Shown piece by piece: positions 62,410-64,000 of a DNA stretch of 64,000 nt. The notes below the pieces were generated by a model, which was given only the letters and a program-made list of their open reading frames with translations, did no database searches and was not told where the DNA came from. Source of the DNA: Nesterenkonia sedimenti (GTDB lineage: Bacteria > Actinomycetota > Actinomycetes > Actinomycetales > Micrococcaceae); NCBI RefSeq assembly GCF_012641515.1, contig NZ_JABAHY010000006.1:102096-166095 (forward strand), read 5' to 3'. The translations under genes and the position numbers were made by a program. Every line of letters begins with the position of its first letter. Within the stretch, counting starts at the first letter, position 1.

Positions 62410-63509
62410 CCGCATACCTCGACTACGCCGCATCCGCCCCACCGCGGCCCGAGGTGCTGCGGACCATGTGGCCCTATCTCACCGGGGCCTTCGCCAACCC
62501 CGCGGCCCAGCACGAGCCCGGCGAAGAAGCCAGATCAGTCTTAGAAGAGGCACGACGACGACTGGCCGACCTCCTGGGGGCTCGCCCGGCAGAGATCGTC
62601 TTCACCTCCGGCGGTACCGAATCCGATAATGCCGCGATTAAAGGAATCGCCCTGGCCCAGCCCCGGGGCCAGCACGTCCTGGTATCGGCCACTGAGCACC
62701 CCGCAGTGCTGGAATCGGCCGCCTGGCTGCAGCGGTTCGGCTACGAGGTTGAACACCTCCCGGTGGACGCCACCGGTCGGGTCACCCCCGAGGTGCTGGA
62801 GGCTGCCCTGCGGCAGGGGACCACCCTGGTCAGCATCCAATACGCCAGCAATGAAGTGGGCACCATCCAGGACATCCCAGCTCTGTCCGCAGTGGCTCAG
62901 AAGTACGGGGCGCCCTTCCACACCGACGCCGTCCAGGCAGCCGGGGAACTCCCGCTCTCAGTAGAGGCCCTCGGAGTCCAAGCGATGAGCCTGGCCGGCC
63001 ATAAAATCGGCACACCCAAGGGCATCGGGGCCCTCTATGTTCGTCGTCGGACCCCGTTTGAACCGCTGATCCACGGTGGTGGTCAGCAACGCGGCCTGCG
63101 GTCAGGAACTGAGAATGTCGCTGCAGCAGTGGGTATGGCCACAGCCCTTCAACTGGCCCAGAGCGAGTCCGGACAGTTGGGGGGCCTCCGGGATGCTTTC
63201 ATCACCCGGGTGGAGGAAGAAGTCCCCGCGGCTGAGCTGACCGGGCACCGGGAGCATCGGCTGCCGGGGCATGCCTCATTCGTCTTCGCCGGCCGCAGTG
63301 GGGAATCGGTGCTGCTGGACCTCCAGCGGCATGGCATCACCTGCTCCTCGGGCTCAGCCTGCGCGGCCGGAAGCAGCGAACCCAGCCCCACACTGATCGC
63401 CATGGGCTACAGTCCGGAACTGACCCAAACAGCAGTACGGTTCACCTTTGGTGCTCAGACCACGGCGGAGGAACTGGACCGCACCGTGGATCAGCTCAGC
63501 AGGCTCTGA
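62406..63509 (+). CDS. cysteine desulfurase (NifS/IscS-like)
   Basis: 367 residues, PLP-dependent. TSGGTESDNAAIKG (PLP-phosphate site), HTDAVQAAGEL, SLAGHKIGTPKGIGALYVRR with the PLP-binding Lys, and CSSGSACAAGSSEPS with the catalytic Cys are clear. In NAD operons such enzymes build the NadA iron-sulfur cluster. The start is a GTG overlapping the nadC stop. Confidence 0.92.
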   Translation: MTAYLDYAASAPPRPEVLRTMWPYLTGAFANPAAQHEPGEEARSVLEEARRRLADLLGARPAEIVFTSGGTESDNAAIKGIALAQPRGQHVLVSATEHPAVLESAAWLQRFGYEVEHLPVDATGRVTPEVLEAALRQGTTLVSIQYASNEVGTIQDIPALSAVAQKYGAPFHTDAVQAAGELPLSVEALGVQAMSLAGHKIGTPKGIGALYVRRRTPFEPLIHGGGQQRGLRSGTENVAAAVGMATALQLAQSESGQLGGLRDAFITRVEEEVPAAELTGHREHRLPGHASFVFAGRSGESVLLDLQRHGITCSSGSACAAGSSEPSPTLIAMGYSPELTQTAVRFTFGAQTTAEELDRTVDQLSRL

Positions 63510-63522
63510 GGCGCGGGGCGGC

Positions 63523-63819
63523 TCAGGCGGGGGAGGCGCCGTCGTCGCGCTTTTTCTCCAACTCCTCCAACCGGGCCTCCAACATATCCAGACGCCAACG
63601 GTCCTCAGCAGCGAGATTCGCCTCAGCTTTAGTGGGGATAGTCGGTTCAGCCTCGATCTCGGGACGCCGGTTCTCCAGGGCCTCGAGCCGTTTCTGCAGT
63701 TCTTCCAGCTCAGCCGGATCTTGGGTGCCCGGCAGTGGACGTTTGGTGATCATCGCTACGACCTGAACGATCGTCAGCATCACAATGGCTACGATCGCGA
63801 CAATGGCCCAACCCGGCAT
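63523..63819 (-). CDS. small membrane-anchored coiled-coil protein
   Basis: 98 residues: one N-terminal TM segment (IVAIVAIVMLTIVQVVAMIT) and then about 65 residues of heptad-rich charged helix (AELEELQKRLEALENR, DMLEARLEELEKKRDD). No family is recognised. It converges with the cysteine desulfurase gene, ending 13 bp from it. Confidence 0.65.
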   Translation of the reverse strand: MPGWAIVAIVAIVMLTIVQVVAMITKRPLPGTQDPAELEELQKRLEALENRRPEIEAEPTIPTKAEANLAAEDRWRLDMLEARLEELEKKRDDGASPA

Positions 63820-63926
63820 ATCCCACTCCGTTCCGCATCAATCCTGTGCCGGAGCCCGCTCAAGCCCCGTGACCTCAGACTAACAACCCCCTGCTGTCAC
63901 TCAGATACATATGGTGTGATGGATAA

Positions 63927-64000
63927 ATGACATCAGCGCCGACCGCACAGGCTGAGGCCGCCGATCTCCTCATCAACTGGGAGGTCGCCACAACTGCGGC
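63927..64000 (+). CDS. start of a gene cut by the window edge (possibly a zinc-dependent metalloprotease)
   Basis: An ATG at 63927 opens a frame reading MTSAPTAQAEAADLLINWEV to the edge. The W-E/D-V/L-A-T pattern near the start resembles actinobacterial zinc-dependent metalloproteases (DUF2342 type), but 24 residues are too few to decide. The 107 bp upstream show no clear promoter. Confidence 0.35.
   Translation, partial: MTSAPTAQAEAADLLINWEVATTA

Overview
This is a high-GC actinobacterial chromosome segment. It has leaderless-looking promoters, a menaquinone pathway, cytochrome c biogenesis system II, a MgtA-type mannosyltransferase, an actinobacterial type VII secretion (T7SS) locus and DUF6350 next to purN. 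The gene orders suggest Micrococcales, probably Micrococcaceae or a relative. I cannot name the species from the sequence.

Layout. 0-1.4 kb: the end of a mobile element, with a large serine recombinase whose 3' end runs into a tRNA-Arg(CCT) gene. 1.4-5.4 kb: accessory genes, including a tandem pair of membrane-protein paralogues (one broken), an acetamidase/formamidase and a second gene broken by an in-frame TAG. 5.4-10.4 kb: a conserved block of pcrA, sucC and sucD, preceded by unusual repeats. 10.4-25.4 kb: a pyridoxamine-oxidase-like gene, then a T7SS island. The island holds a DUF6177-like gene, three small ESX-like or DUF6507-like genes, a 753-residue toxin with a C-terminal Ntox15 (HxxD) nuclease domain, an immediate downstream partner, a convergent Tdi1-like (GAD/DUF1851) immunity gene, an RDD-FHA protein, a small membrane protein, EccD, a degenerate MinD/ParA-like protein and EccC. 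EccB, EccE and mycosin are not in the window. 25-34.4 kb: ferritin-like/VIT1 protein, inositol monophosphatase, a broken AAA/DUF4143 gene, an MFS exporter, ald with its divergent Lrp regulator, an App1-like phosphatase and a glycosyltransferase.

34.6-42.8 kb: DUF6350, purN, a histidine phosphatase and the TlpA-CcdA-ResB-CcsA operon for cytochrome c maturation. 42.8-48.8 kb: an insertion-sequence graveyard (two IS110 remnants, an IS1380 remnant, an IS3 fragment and one apparently intact IS30) around a BNR-repeat lipoprotein. 48.8-58.7 kb: DUF4229, PLDc_N, a lipoprotein, menA, menE and menB. Between menE and menB sits an accessory stretch with a decayed RHH/Doc toxin-antitoxin pair, an SRPBCC gene with an in-frame TAG, an AGCS symporter and a glycosyltransferase with an in-frame TGA. 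58.8-63.8 kb: a GntR regulator and an NAD biosynthesis operon (NrtR-like, nadA, nadC, cysteine desulfurase) that lacks nadB. The right edge cuts a new gene.

Main points of interest: the reduced T7SS with a DNase-type toxin and two candidate immunity genes; a palindrome (TTCTAC-N5-GTAGAA) shared by three distant promoters; several genes interrupted by single in-frame stops, mostly TAG where homologues appear to have Tyr; and structured intergenic repeats near 5.4 kb and 34.45 kb.
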